From NCBI GenBank assembly GCA_009760855.2, contig WPIO01000111.1, forward strand, positions 806,001-870,000: a DNA stretch of 64,000 bases, given 5' to 3'. This stretch comes from Cristatella mucedo (taxonomy: Eukaryota; Bryozoa; Phylactolaemata; Cristatellidae). The notes under the pieces were generated by a model. That model saw nothing but the letters and a program-made list of their open reading frames with translations, searched no databases and was not told the DNA's origin. Of this stretch, positions 35,128 through 45,366 are shown piece by piece. Made by a program: the position numbers and the translations under genes. The stretch's first letter is position 1, and each line of letters opens with the position of its first letter.

Positions 35128-35944
35128 GCGCCAGTCGGCAGACGCTGACCGAGACGTCGCCGTTGCCTTGCGGCCGACGTCGCCGAATGCGAGACTGCCG
35201 CTGCTGCTCCGACGACGCGCTAGCGCTATCAAACGGTCGGCGGATCGTCGGCCGTCTGCTGCCACTGCCAGACAGAGGCCGGACCGCTCGCGCATCCGGC
35301 GTCTGTCTTTGCCCATTGGTCAGCTTTCCACGACCGCCGTCTCGGCGCGGCCGGCCGTCAGAGGAGCCGCCGACGCCGACGCCGCCGCAGCTGCCGGGGA
35401 CTTTGTGCGGCGAGTCGGCGCGAAGCCGGCAGCTGCTGCGATAGGCGGCCGCGATGCGACGGAAGCTCGCGACGACGTCCCGGTGACGCGCGGTAGCAGC
35501 GGCGGCAGAACCAGCAGCCGAGGCCCAAGTTGCGGCAGCTCGACTACGGACTGCCTTAGCGGCGGCGGTGACGGCCGCGTCAGCTGCGGCGGCAGCAACG
35601 GTCGAGGCAGCGCGCACGATTCGAGTTTGGCCGTCGCGAGACGGCGCCTCACGGTGGCCGTTTACCGGAACGAGGCTCCAAGCGTCGAGGCGCTCTGGGC
35701 CGCGGCGGCCGCCGGCGACGCTCGCCATCGAACGGCGGGCGTCGGAGGCGGCTGCGAGGAGAGCGGGCGAGCGGACGTCGGGCAGTGGACTGTCGCCGCT
35801 GCCGCTCCCGCCGCGGCGACTCGACCGCCGCACGCTGCCGTTCGCAGCACGTGGTCCGTCGCGAGCGAACCGCCGGCGAACGGCTACGCCGCGAGCTGGC
35901 GGCGCTACACCACCGACGACGCTCGCACGCGGCAATGGCGCTGA
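35128..35944 (+). CDS. Gene D exon 2: basic Ser/Ala-rich tail, stop TGA
   Basis: The intron is 126 bp with a C-rich tract and acceptor GCTCTTCCCAG ending at 35127. The base at 35128 completes CGG (Arg) and the frame reads RQSADADRDVAVALRP onward for 271 residues, 337 in total. The tail is Arg/Ala-rich first, then Ser/Gly-rich, then contains RRRLTVAVYRNEAPS. No known domain is visible. An ATTAAA poly(A)-type signal lies at 36285. Just after the stop another frame stays open to 36155 and has protein-like composition, so an alternative end or third exon cannot be excluded. Confidence 0.6.
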
Positions 35945-36300
35945 CGGCGTCCAGTTACTGGTGCCGAAGCTGATCGGCGAGAGCGAGTCGCAAGCGAGCG
36001 ATCGGCCGGACTATGCGGACACGCGAGCGACTCGGTCGGCTCCGGCAGCGCCTCGACGTTCGGCTGATGGCTCTCTCTCCGAGTGCTGCGCAGCAGCTGC
36101 CGCATTTCAGCCGGTAGATCGCCGACGGTTGTTGCTTCCCGAAATTGTTGGTTGAAAACGAGGCGGTGGCTGCTCCGGACCGCTGAGAGCGAGTCTACTC
36201 TCGCGGTCGCGTCGTCGCAGATATCGTTGCAGCCGCTGCGACGCATTGGCGCAAGCTCCTCAATTTGTAACGATGGCGTTAAATATTAAAACTATGGTAG
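35945..36300. other. Gene D downstream region, ORFs on both strands
   Basis: The plus frame to 36155 reads LLVPKLIGESESQASDRP. The minus frame (35905-36246) reads FNQQFREATTVGDLPAEM and RQLLRSTRRESHQPNVEA. Both look protein-like. It may be a gene D 3' UTR (ATTAAA at 36285) or an antisense exon. Confidence 0.3.
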
Positions 36301-37095
36301 TGCACGCTAGCGTGCCCACGGCAAGTGTCCGCGTTGCTGCATTACGCCGCGCCGCTCTTCCGCTGTCATGGCTGCTGCCGTTTCGTCTCCGCGATTCAAG
36401 GCCAGGTACCGTATCGAATGGCACTGGATGTGCCGTCCTCGCGTCCTTCGCGGTCTGGAAGTGACAAATCGCACGCGGAACTATTTCGCATGCGGAACTA
36501 TTTTGCCACTTTGATCAGCCTTTTAAGCTAGCCAACCGCAGTCGTGCCTCTAGCGATTGCCGGGGCATTCCGTATTTCAAAATTTTAATTACGGTTGAAA
36601 GAAAATTTGGCTGAAAGTAGGCAGACGGAAGCACTGGCGGAAGCAGTGCACTCACCTAGTGATTAAGTCGTTTGTCGACTCCAACTTGCAGAGTTTCTCG
36701 CTGGGGTTGAGGTACGAGTTCACGCTTGGAACAGTTAATTTCTTTAACTGTAATTTCCTCACATCCTCTATCTCCGTCTCTCAGTCAATCTCTCTCTCTC
36801 TCTCATTCTCTTGGTGCTGCCACTACGCTCGAGTGCATCCGTCGTGAGCTGGAGCATGGAATTTTGAAGCCTCGGAATTTTCGCGTAAGGCAAGCTCGTC
36901 GCTTAATGGCTGTGCGGGCTAGTTGCTGAGCGTGGGCTTCGGAGGACATTGGCACGAGACATTGGCGTCTGCCCAAATGAGCGAAAGTTTTGTGCGTAAT
37001 CTTGGACACTTTCGTCTGAAATATGAAAGCAAAACTTAAGCATAATGCAGCCGCGGAGACTGTTTGCGACAGAAAACCTTGCTCTGTTGTTACTA
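36300..37095. other. Intergenic, nothing recognised
   Basis: A short CT run at 36786-36806 and chance ORFs. Confidence 0.5.
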
Positions 37096-37099
37096 GACC

Positions 37100-37345
37100 G
37101 TGGAGCAGCAGCTTTCACGATTTAACGATACGTCATACGCTCTCCTGCTGCCGTCTATGTCGCATCCTTTCCAGCCGTTTTCAGCTTCTACTTCCATGTT
37201 ATTTCGTTCCTGAACCGCTCTGCTGACACAGCTGTACTCGCACTTTCACTTTTTTTTGCGTGAGATGAAGTCTGTTGGCTACCGAGTGCACGGTACCGAT
37301 TGCAGATTAGGCTGTGAGATGTTTATACATTCTGCAGCTCAAGAA
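37100..37345 (+). mobile_element. CR1-B 3' fragment, degraded
   Basis: It has CTAGACCGTGGAGC, a TCAGCTTCTACTTCCATG block, GTGAGATGAAGTCTGTTGGC, GATTGCAGATTAGGCTGTGAG and TTTATACATTCTGC, matching CR1-B at lower identity. Confidence 0.55.
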
Positions 37346-37540
37346 TGCGCAAGCGTGACGGCGAATATTTGTGCGGATAAACGTGAAGCGCCGTAGTCTG
37401 CGAAGTTAATTTAAAATAACGGCAAGCGAAGTGCGCATTTACGCAAAGCGGGCGAGATGTAAAGCGAAGCGCTACGTGGCGCGTACGCGAACCCTTACGG
37501 CAAAGCGTACGAGTCTACTTATGCCAGCGAAGCTCCCTTC

Positions 37541-37658
37541 CCTTGAACCTCCGATCCATCGAGCCTCCGATCCATCGAACCACCGATCCGTCGAACCACC
37601 GATCCATCATGCCTCATATCCACCAAGCCTCCAATCCATTGAACCTGATCCATTAGAG
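37541..37658. repeat. 16-bp tandem repeat, seven degenerate copies
   Basis: The unit is CGAACCACCGATCCAT or CGAGCCTCCGATCCAT. Confidence 0.85.
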
Positions 37659-37689
37659 CGTTCGGCTCTCGTGCTTCCTAAGCCCGTAA

Positions 37690-37833
37690 TAATAATAATA
37701 ATAATGCAGTTGATAAAGCGTCATCAGTGAACTCAATCTCTTTCTAGGCGCTTTACGTTTGCTGTTTGCTTTACGTTTCCAACGAAAAATGCAATTGAAT
37801 GGTGAGTAATATCATGCTTGATAAGCAAGCTGC
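37690..37833 (-). mobile_element. CR1-A 3' end, left part of a split copy
   Basis: Starting from an (ATA)n tail, it reads GAACTCAATCTCTTTCTAGG and CAATTGAATGGTGAG up to ATCATGCTTGATAAGCAA, where a CR1-B copy begins. It continues at 38619. Confidence 0.8.
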
Positions 37834-38618
37834 CTCAATTTCAAAAGCTTCATTCAGAAGACTGCCTCTACAGCTAGCCATCACATCCGATCCCTATCCA
37901 AGATTAGAAGCTGTCTCCCACAGTGGCTTGTACAAAATTTAACTAGCTCTTTAGTTCTGTCTCGGCTTGATTATTGTAATTCACTTTTGGCTGGGCTACC
38001 AAAGAAAGCTACTATGCCACTACAGCGGACTTTGAATATGGCTGCAAGACTGGTTATCAAGTCCCAGCGGTTTGAGCACGTGTCTCCTTTGCTGAAAGAG
38101 CTAGAATGGTTGCCGGTTGAGCGAAGGATACAGAGGAAAGTTCTTACGCTGACCCACAAGGCCCGCCACGGCTTGGCTCCTTCATACCTAGCTGAACTGC
38201 TGCATCAGTTTCAGCCTGTTCGCGCCCTCAGGTCCTGTGTGGAAAATAAATTAGCTGTCCCATTCCTCCGCTTAAAGACAGTTGGCGACAGAAGCTTTAG
38301 CTCTGCAGGTCCTAGACTGTGGAACTCGCTTCCACAATTCTTACGCAACGACATCTACTCTCCCACTGCCGACTATGGCACATCTTTTTCAGCGGTCCTG
38401 AACTGCTACTTCTATGCTATTCACTACCTCAACTGCTCTCCTAACTCTGCTATGCTTGCAACTTTCTCTTTGTTGCGTGAGACGAAGTCTGTTGGCTACC
38501 GAATGCGTACCGAAAGCCGCTTAGGCTGTGAGTGCGCTATACAAAACTGTCCTGCGTAACACCCACATGGTCTTTATGACTTTGTGGAGCTACTGACGGA
38601 GATACATTACATTACATT
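37834..38618 (+). mobile_element. CR1-B inserted into CR1-A
   Basis: It starts FIQ..-like at TTCAAAAGCTTCATTCAGAA. Its translated end (37987-38559) includes LPKKATMPLQRTLNMAARLV, LEWLPVERRIQRKVLTLTHK and SSAGPRLWNSLPQFLRND. The 3' end has CACCCACATGGTC and the (ACATT)n tail. The host CR1-A resumes directly after the tail. It is 5' truncated within the RT C-terminal region. Confidence 0.88.
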
Positions 38619-39335
38619 ACAACATGAATAGCATGGTTAAGGGTAAAATGCACAGGGTCAGCATCCAAATGTCGTTAGTGGCAGCATGCACAGTATCAGC
38701 ACTCATAAGCACATCGAGGACGAATCATAGGGACCCACTAAATGCAGTCCTAAATAGGTGTGTTTTCAAGTTCTTTTTAAGTATAGTTAAATCAGGGGAT
38801 GTTCTGACGCAGGTCGGGAGGGAGTTCCTGGCTTTGGGAGCATACGAACTAAATGCACGGTGTCCAAACAATTTGAGGTTTGTACGAGGTATTTGTCGAC
38901 TGTTGGATTCCGAAAAGCGGGTAGTACGCTGCTTGACCGGGTGGGGAAGTAGATCTGAGAGATAGGCTGGAGTCAAAGAATGAAGTGACCGAAGAGTGAG
39001 CGACAAAACCTTGAAATCAATCCTTTGCTTGACTGGTTGCCAATGCAGGTCGGCGAGAAGTGGTGTTATGTGGCAACTGCGACGTTCACGACAGACAAGC
39101 CTAGCTGCGGAGTTTTGCATCGGCTGCAATCGCCTGATCGCGCATGACGCTAGGCCAGTAAGCAGTGAGTTGCAGAAGTCAAGACGGGATGTCACGAATG
39201 CACGGACCAACTTGGTCGTGGTATCCTTATCTAAACAAGCCCGAATTTTAGCAATGATATGTAGCTGAAAGTAGACAGATTTGACTGTGGAGCTAATGTG
39301 GTCATCTAAAGAGAGGTCGCTTTGGAACATGACAT
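38619..39335 (-). mobile_element. CR1-A, right part of the split copy
   Basis: The minus-strand ORF (38725-39330) is open for 201 codons: [56 protein letters not shown] and TAFSGSL. It is truncated at the LGVMFQSD position. Together with 37690-37833 it forms one interrupted element. Confidence 0.88.
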
Positions 39336-39365
39336 GACATATAATATAATTAATTCATTTATATA

Positions 39366-39500
39366 TATATATAGCGCCCCAAGAGAACTTAAACTCAATT
39401 CAGGCGCTTCACATATGCCTCGGGGCTTGAGCCCACGACCTCAGTCAGACCTTGGTCGCGGCGAGCACGTTAACCGCTAGACAAAACCAGCTCGACATTG
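39366..39500 (-). mobile_element. SINE-1 copy
   Basis: The minus strand reads AGCTGGTTTTGTCTAGCGG, GTCGTGGGCTCAAGCCCCG, GTGAAGCGCCTGAATTGAG and TCTTGGGGCGCTATATAT. Confidence 0.78.
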
Positions 39501-39639
39501 GAACATGGAACTTTGGAGCATGAGCCTGACAGCTACTTCCCACTGCCTTCAGGCCGTAGTCTGATTAGATTACATTTACAAGAGCTCACAAACTGCCGGT
39601 TAGCTGAGCCTTTGCTTCGCTTGAGTACACTTCCTTAGA

Positions 39640-40268
39640 CAGACATGCGTGGGCGTGTGAAGGCTTTGCATAGTGCGACTGCCCAATTGCTAGGCTTCCT
39701 TTTCACCACAAGTCACAGGTTTGACCACATGTTTCCTTTGATAAAAGAGCTAGGATGGCTGCCGGTTGATCGGCGGATACTGACCAGAGTTCTAGCGCTG
39801 GCCCGCAATGCACGCCACTTCTCCATACCTACCTGAACTGCTGCACCAGTTTCAGCCTCTTCGTGCCCTCAGGTACTGTATGGATAATAAATTAGCTGTT
39901 CCATTCCTCCGCTTAAAGACCGTTGGCTACAGTAGCTTTAGCTCTGCAGCTCCTAGACTGTGGAACTCGCTTCCGCAATGCTTACGCAACGAGAACTACT
40001 CTCCTGCTGTCGACTATGGCTCATCCTTTTCAGCGTTCCAGAGCTGCTACTGCCACGCTACTCACGACCTTAACTGCTCACCCGACCTGACTCTGCTATG
40101 CTTCCCACTTTCTCTTTGTTGCGTGAGGTGAAGTCTGTTGGCTACCGAATGCGTACCGAAAATCGCTTAAGGTGCGAGTGTGCGCTATACAAAACTCTCC
40201 TGCGTAACACTCACATAGTCTTGGTGGCTTTGTAGGGTTCCAGACGGAGATACATTACATTGCATTAT
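39640..40268 (+). mobile_element. CR1-B, 5' truncated, with frameshifts
   Basis: The translation has FDHMFPLIKELGWLPVDRRI, then in another frame LLHQFQPLRALRYCMDNKL and SSAAPRLWNSLPQCLRN. The 3' end has the CACTCACATAGTC block and ACATTACATTGCATTA tail. Confidence 0.82.
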
Positions 40269-40539
40269 AGACAAAGTGGCTACAAAGAATTTATTTCTCC
40301 TATGGCTACATAATAATTTTTTCTCCTATAGCTGCATAATTTCACACCATTACTGTAAGAGGAGGCACATAACTGTCACCTTGACCCACGAAATGGACGC
40401 TCTTGAGCTCGCATAGCCTGAGCTGAGCTGCTGCCCCAGGTTCAGGCTCCTCGCGCTGCCGGGTCATCCAGGTCGCGACCTTAATCGCATCTTTCTTTCT
40501 TTCACCCTCAGACCCTCGGCCGGCAGACACTTGCGCCTA

Positions 40540-40690
40540 AAAACGATTCTAGACTGTGGAGCGCGCTTCCGCTATTCGCGCGCCGCCGCGGGGCATTGTC
40601 GCCCCATCGCTGACGCGGGTCTTTTCTTTCCGAACGCGCCATATTGCTACGCCCACGCTTCTAGCTCGTCCGTCAGACTGCCCTTCCTCG
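40540..40690 (+). mobile_element. CR1-B remnant in GC-rich DNA
   Basis: The TCTAGACTGTGGAGCGCGCT and TTCCGCTATTCGCGCG stretch corresponds to the PRLWNSLPQFLR codons, followed by a CTCCTGCAACTC block. It is heavily diverged. Confidence 0.4.
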
Positions 40691-40734
40691 GGCTCCTGCA
40701 ACTCTTCGCCAACTCTCTCTCTCCCTCTCTCTCC

Positions 40735-40767
<33 letters not shown>

Positions 40768-41081
40768 CGAGCGCGGCGTGGTAAAGGTCTGCAGCGCCAG
40801 AAAGTTGCGTGGGCTTCGAGTATGTTTCCGACAGCGCCTCAGCGCTACGTCTAGTCTTGAGAGCCTGGTTTAGATGGCGAGTCTTGCTTCCAAACCAGCT
40901 TCCAACTTAATTCGAATCTTCGTTGTATAAGTCACCAATACGGTGGGGGCACGGTCCAAGACTCGGGGAAGACTTAGCGAAGAGTCAGCCGCCGAATTTG
41001 GTTCTACTTTTTTTCGCCAAGACTTAGCAAGTATCGTAGACGCCGTTCTGACCTCGCCGACATTGCGTCACTTTGAAAGCA

Positions 41082-41130
41082 ATGGCGGACTACTCGATCA
41101 GTGAAACCATCGATCCAGGCGTTCCAGGCG
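41082..41130 (+). CDS. Possible 5' coding exon or upstream ORF ahead of gene B
   Basis: The ATG at 41082 (context AGCAATGGCGG) starts MADYSISETIDPGVPG and meets a strong donor, GTGAGT, at 41131. Without splicing, the frame stays open for 37 residues and ends at a TGA near 41193. A phase-compatible acceptor (CTCTAG) occurs at 41659 and would join it to the open frame leading into gene B exon 1, but that acceptor sits at the edge of a hAT element insertion. It could be a 5' exon of gene B, an unrelated gene or chance. Confidence 0.25.
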
Positions 41131-41462
41131 GTGAGTCCTTATTTATGGGACGCTCTGAGCTCGAAGAGTTCAACAACCATGAGGCGACGAGCTGAGGCTG
41201 ACGCTGAGGCGACGAGCGATAAAGGATATAGCGGACAGGTCTCATTCTATCGGTAATTACGTCAGCGAAACGCGGCAGGCAGAGCAATGCCGTAGAGAGA
41301 TCTCGGGAACGCTTACTGATCGGAGCGAGAAGACAGCGAGAAGACTCGGAGAGCAAGACTGCCGCCGTCTAAAGCTCATGTAAACCGGAAGACCAAAGTA
41401 AAACTGTAGTAGGCAGGAAACAGCCTGGAAGAAAGACTCGCCGTCTAAACCAGGCTCTAGTG

Positions 41463-41653
41463 CAGCGGTTCTCAATCTGTGTGTCGCGATCCCTTTGGGA
41501 ATCGAAAGACCCGGTTCACAAGGTTCACATAAGACCATCGAAAAACGCTCATTTCCACATTTCGCACACACAAAAATTTTATGGTTGGGGGTAGCCACAA
41601 CATGACCAACTGTATTTAAAGGATCGCGGCATCAGGAAGGTTAAGAACCGCTG
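41463..41653 (+). mobile_element. SPIN-like nonautonomous hAT element upstream of gene B
   Basis: The element is 191 bp with terminal inverted repeats (CAGCGGTTCTCAATCTG at left; the right end reads AAGGTTAAGAACCGCTG). The inside carries TAAGACCATCG and ATGGTTGGGGGTAGCC, matching the SPIN layout. Flanks are CTCTAGTG and CTCTAGGT, an imperfect 8-bp target duplication, as expected for hAT. It lies about 170 bp before the gene B start codon. Confidence 0.75.
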
Positions 41654-41820
41654 CTCTAGGTGCTCAGCGGGCTGCGGCGGAGGCGGAGGCGGCGGCGGCG
41701 GCGGCGGAGGACGAGCGCGTGCCAGAACAAGCCGTCGCGTCGTCGTCGCCGCGTCGTGCCACGTCACACGCATTGTTCGTCCGGCTGCTCGCGAGGCCGA
41801 GCCAGCAAACCCGCACTCGG

Positions 41821-41984
41821 ATGGGAGACCGCGACATGGACGGCACCATAGAATTCATACTGCTTTTATACTGCGCCATAGTGCTGACGGTTGTGCACTT
41901 TGCCGCCGCGAGGAAGGCCTTCGGCGACGCGTGGCGCCGGAAGAAGAGAGAGCTCGTGCGACGAGCGCAACTTTTTCTAGTCGA
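41821..41984 (+). CDS. Gene B exon 1: N-terminal transmembrane exon
   Basis: The ATG at 41821 gives [11 protein letters not shown], a hydrophobic segment at about residues 12-30 ([16 protein letters not shown]), then a strongly basic run with [11 protein letters not shown]. Of the nearby GT dinucleotides only GA|GTCAGT at 41985 keeps the frame into exon 2, and it falls after the second codon base. MD, ILL, YC and LT coincide with gene A exon 1. The frame is open upstream to about 41641 without ATG, so an N-terminal extension from a further upstream exon is possible. Confidence 0.68.
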
Positions 41985-42115
41985 GTCAGTACGCGCTCTC
42001 TCCGCTCGCGCCGCCGCCGCCGCCGCTGCCGCGGAGGCTGCGGCGGCCGCCGGCGCTCGTGGCGAGCTCGCGTGCGCGAGCGCTCGTGCACACGCCCCCG
42101 TCGTTCTCTCTGCAG

Positions 42116-43886
42116 ATGCGCGGGCCAGACTGCCGACGCAGCTCGTCGACGTCTCAAAGGCGGTGCACGAGCGTGCGGCTGTTGCGGCGATGGCGACTTC
42201 GACGGCGATGGCGAAGGCGTGGACCCGCTCGATCGGGTCGTGCGGATGTTGGGCGGGCGGAGCGGCCTGCCGGGTCAGACGCGTGTCGACGGACGACGCA
42301 AGGTCGAGGCCACCGGACGGGGAGCCGACGCCGCCGACGGCGCCAACTCGTCGGCTGCGGCGTCCGTCGCCTCCGACTGGCGCAGCCAAGACGTCGACGA
42401 GAGCCTCGACGCCGACTTAAAAAGCGGCGGCGGCGGCGGCTCCTCAGATGGTCCTCCTACGTGGGCGTCGAAGTCGCCGCACGAGTCGGAGGCGAGGAAC
42501 GACGACGACGACGACAGCGAAGCTGGCGCCGAGAACGAAGACTCTTCGCTCAACTCGTCGCGCGACGCGAGCTGCCTTCGCTGCGACAGCAGCGAGTGGG
42601 TCGACGGTGACACGAGCTACTTCAACGAATCGCTGTCGCCGAGGTCAGACGATCGGCGGCCGCGGCCGCCGCCACCGCCGAGCGTCGAGCCGAAGCAGCC
42701 GAAGCTCCGATCGTCGCGACTTCCGGTGGCCGTGGGCGGCCTGCGCTCCGCCGCAGCCGCGTCGTGCAGGCTCAAATTGGGTTCGCCGTCAAAGTCTTCG
42801 GCCGCGTACGAAAACGGCTCTTCGTTGGCAAGTAGCGGCGGCGGCGGCGGCGGAAGCCGCCTCCCGGTGCTGCCACCGACCGCGTGGTGCGTGCCGGCGA
42901 GCGGTAATCAGGCGGCGCTACGATCCTACGACGATCGCAGCACAAGTCGGAGCGGCGGCGGCGGCCGCGTGAGCGGCGTTAGCGGCCACGCGCTAAACAC
43001 AACGTTCGACCTGTCGAGTCCTACCGTCGATTTCCGCGCCAGCTTGGCGCGCTTTCACAGCAGCACGCCCATGGAGCGCTCGTCGGACCGGAAGGCGACA
43101 GGCGGCGAGAGCTTAGCGTGCCTGCACAGCATCACGCCCATTGACCACTTGTCCAAGCAGAAGCCGCCAGGCGGCGCGAGCGGCGGCGTCGGCGCGAGCG
43201 GCGGCGTCGGCGCGAGCGGCGGCGTCGGCGCGAGCGGCGGCGTCGGCGCGAGCTGCGGCTCGTGCGGCGGCGTCGGCGCGAGCTGCGGCTCGTGCGGCGG
43301 CGGCGTCGGCGCGAGCGGCGGCGTCGGCGCGAGCGGCGGCGTCGGCGCGAGCTGCGGCTCGTGCGGCGGCGTCGGCGCGAGCTGCGGCTCGTGCGGCGGC
43401 GTCGGCGCGAGCTGCGGCTCGTGCGGCGGCGTCGGCGCGAGCTGCGGCTCGTGCGGCGGCGTCGGCGCGAGCTGCGGCTCGTGCGGCGGCGTCGGCGCGA
43501 GCTGCGGCTCGTGCGGCGGCGTCGGCGCGAGCTGCGGCTCGTGCGGCGGCGGTGGCTCGAGCCGCCGCCGCGGTGGTGCCACGACGGACGTCGGATTGCC
43601 GAACTCGGCGGCCGCCTCCGAGCGCAGCTTTCCGAAGCTGCGCTTCGACGACAGCTGCTCGAGCGAGCGGCCGATATTCAACACCAGCGTGGAAAAGTCC
43701 AGCCCCGCCGCCGCCGCCGCCGCGGTTCAGACCAAGTCCAACGGGCGACCGTTGAGCAGCCAGCGCCGACGCTGGCAACTGATGGCCGAGCCGGCGGAGC
43801 AGCGAGGCAGTGCGGCTGCTATTACGGCGGCCACGGCGTCTCCGTGCGGCAATGCGCTGTTCAAGACGGCGATGAAGGAGCTCTGA
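42116..43886 (+). CDS. Gene B exon 2: long disordered tail with Gly/Cys repeat, stop TGA
   Basis: The acceptor CTCTCTGCAG ends at 42115. The A at 42116 completes GAA and the frame runs [12 protein letters not shown] for 589 residues, making a 644-aa protein. The intron is 131 bp. In order the tail has an acidic-serine region ([16 protein letters not shown]), a Ser/Pro region, [31 protein letters not shown], a long Gly/Cys repeat, and a mixed C-terminus ending FKTAMKEL. The two HS-x-TP motifs resemble the LHSVP and LHETP motifs of gene A. No folded domain is recognised. An ATTAAA signal at 43999 lies 113 bp after the stop. Long Ala/Arg ORFs in other frames are shadows of the repeat. Confidence 0.68.
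43170..43556 (+). repeat. 30-bp coding repeat encoding [10 protein letters not shown] units
   Basis: The array lies in frame in gene B exon 2. It mixes a short GGVGAS unit and a 10-residue [10 protein letters not shown] unit, with nine CGSC motifs in all. Units at 43366-43546 are almost perfect at DNA level. The repeated Cys pairs could form disulphides or metal sites, or be palmitoylated if the tail is cytosolic. That is inference only. Confidence 0.92.
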
Positions 43887-44054
43887 CGTCGTCAGGGAGA
43901 AGAGGTGCCCGCTGCCACCGGCCCGAGCGAGGCCCGCGGTGGCCGCCGGCGTTAGTTTACTATACTTCGCAGCATTACTCTACAGATTGAACGATATAAT
44001 TAAAGTCAACGGCACGAGTAATATATCTCTGTGATTGCGCAAAGCCGCAATGAC

Positions 44055-44175
44055 TGAGAGAGTGCTAGGCTGGAGAGTTTTCTATTGAGCACTCAAAAGC
44101 CTAAGCGGCTTTCGGTACCTGTACGGTAGCCAACGGACGTCATCTCACGTGACGAAGAGAAAGTGGGTTCAGGGG
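44055..44175 (-). mobile_element. CR1-B 3' remnant
   Basis: The minus-strand landmarks AAGCCTAAGCGGCTTTCGG, GTAGCCAACGGACG and ACGAAGAGAAAGTGGG are those of the end of the CR1-B ORF (compare 54700-54770). Confidence 0.65.
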
Positions 44176-44279
44176 TCACGAGGGCAATCAAGAAGGCGAG
44201 TAGCGCGGAAGTAGCAGCTCTGGGCGGCTAGAAATGACCCGCGGAAGTCGGCTGCAGGCGAGTTAATGCAGATGCGCAA

Positions 44280-44348
44280 GGATCCGGTCTAGGCGAATTC
44301 CGCGGGTTCAAGGGCGAATTCCGCGGACCTGCAGAAGGAAAGCATATG
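44280..44348. other. Cluster of cloning-type restriction sites
   Basis: Within 69 bp are GGATCC (44280), GAATTC (44295 and 44316), CCGCGG (44300 and 44321), CTGCAG (44329) and CATATG (44343). GGCGAATTCCGCGG is directly repeated. Such density is typical of a polylinker but could be chance. Confidence 0.5.
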
Positions 44349-44484
44349 ACGACGGTATTTGGCCGTACGAATGGAGGACGCAGCGATTTGATTTGCAGCT
44401 CCTGCTGCACCGCCTCATCGGCAGTCGTAGCGAACAGCTCTCTCTCGCACGACGCCCAAACCGCACCGGCTTGCGATCTCTGCC

Positions 44485-45250
44485 TATTTTCAGCTTCATA
44501 ACATTGCTAAAATTCGGGCTTGCTTAGATTAGGATACCACGTCCAAATTGGTCCATGCATTCGTGACATCTCGTCTCGACTTGTGCAACTCACTGCTTAC
44601 TGGCTTACCGGCATATGCAATCAGGCGATTGCAGCTGGTGCGAAACTCCGCAGCTTAGGCTTGTCTGTCGTGAGCGTCGCACCTGCCACCACTTCTCGCC
44701 GACCTGCACTGGCTACCAGTCGGATTGACTTCAAGGTTTTGTCGCTCACTTTTAGGTCACTTCCCTCTTTGGCTCCAGCCTATCCCTCAGATCTACTCTC
44801 CCATCAGGCCATGCATCGTACCACCCGCTTTTCGGAATCCAACAGTCTAGAAATACCTCATACAAACCTCAAATCCTTTGGAGACCGTGTATTTAGTTCT
44901 TATGCTCCCAAAGCCAGGAACTCCCTCCCGACCTGCATCAGAACATCCCCTGACCTGACCACATTTAAAAGAAACTTAAAAACACACCTATTTAGGACAG
45001 CATTTAGTGGGTCCCTGTGATTCGTCTTTCACGTGCTTATGCGTGCTGACACTGTGCATGCTGCCACTAACCACATTTGCATGCTGACCCTGTGCATGTC
45101 ACCCATAACCATGTTATTTATGTTGTTTGTTTATCAAGCGTGATATTGTTCACCATTCAATTGCATTTCCCTTTGCAGCAAATATAAAGTGCCTAGAGAG
45201 ATTGAGTTCTCTGAGGGCGCTCGATCAAGTGCATTATTATTATTATTATT
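44485..45250 (+). mobile_element. CR1-A, 5' truncated
   Basis: It starts at TTTCAGCTTCATAACATTGC. It has a stop and a small deletion near 44650-44720, then the open stretch [20 protein letters not shown] to YAPKARNSLPTCI and TAFSGSL, a 3' UTR and an (ATT)n tail. Confidence 0.85.
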
Positions 45251-45366
45251 CCGGGCCCGAAGCCCAGAGTGCAACAGATGGATGCAACAGACTGTGTGTG
45301 ACACGAGTTAGGCTTCTCTGAAGCCACAAGCGTTGGTTACGGCATACCGTAACTGGTTCCTAGTCA

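Noticed and set aside
34952-35935. 327-codon minus-strand ORF over gene D
   Set aside because: Composition shadow. It crosses the intron C-tract and both splice sites of gene D.
43113-43778. Ala/Arg and Pro repeat ORFs in other frames over the gene B repeat
   Set aside because: A 30-bp repeat has no stops in most frames. Only the frame continuous with the acceptor at 42115 is supported.
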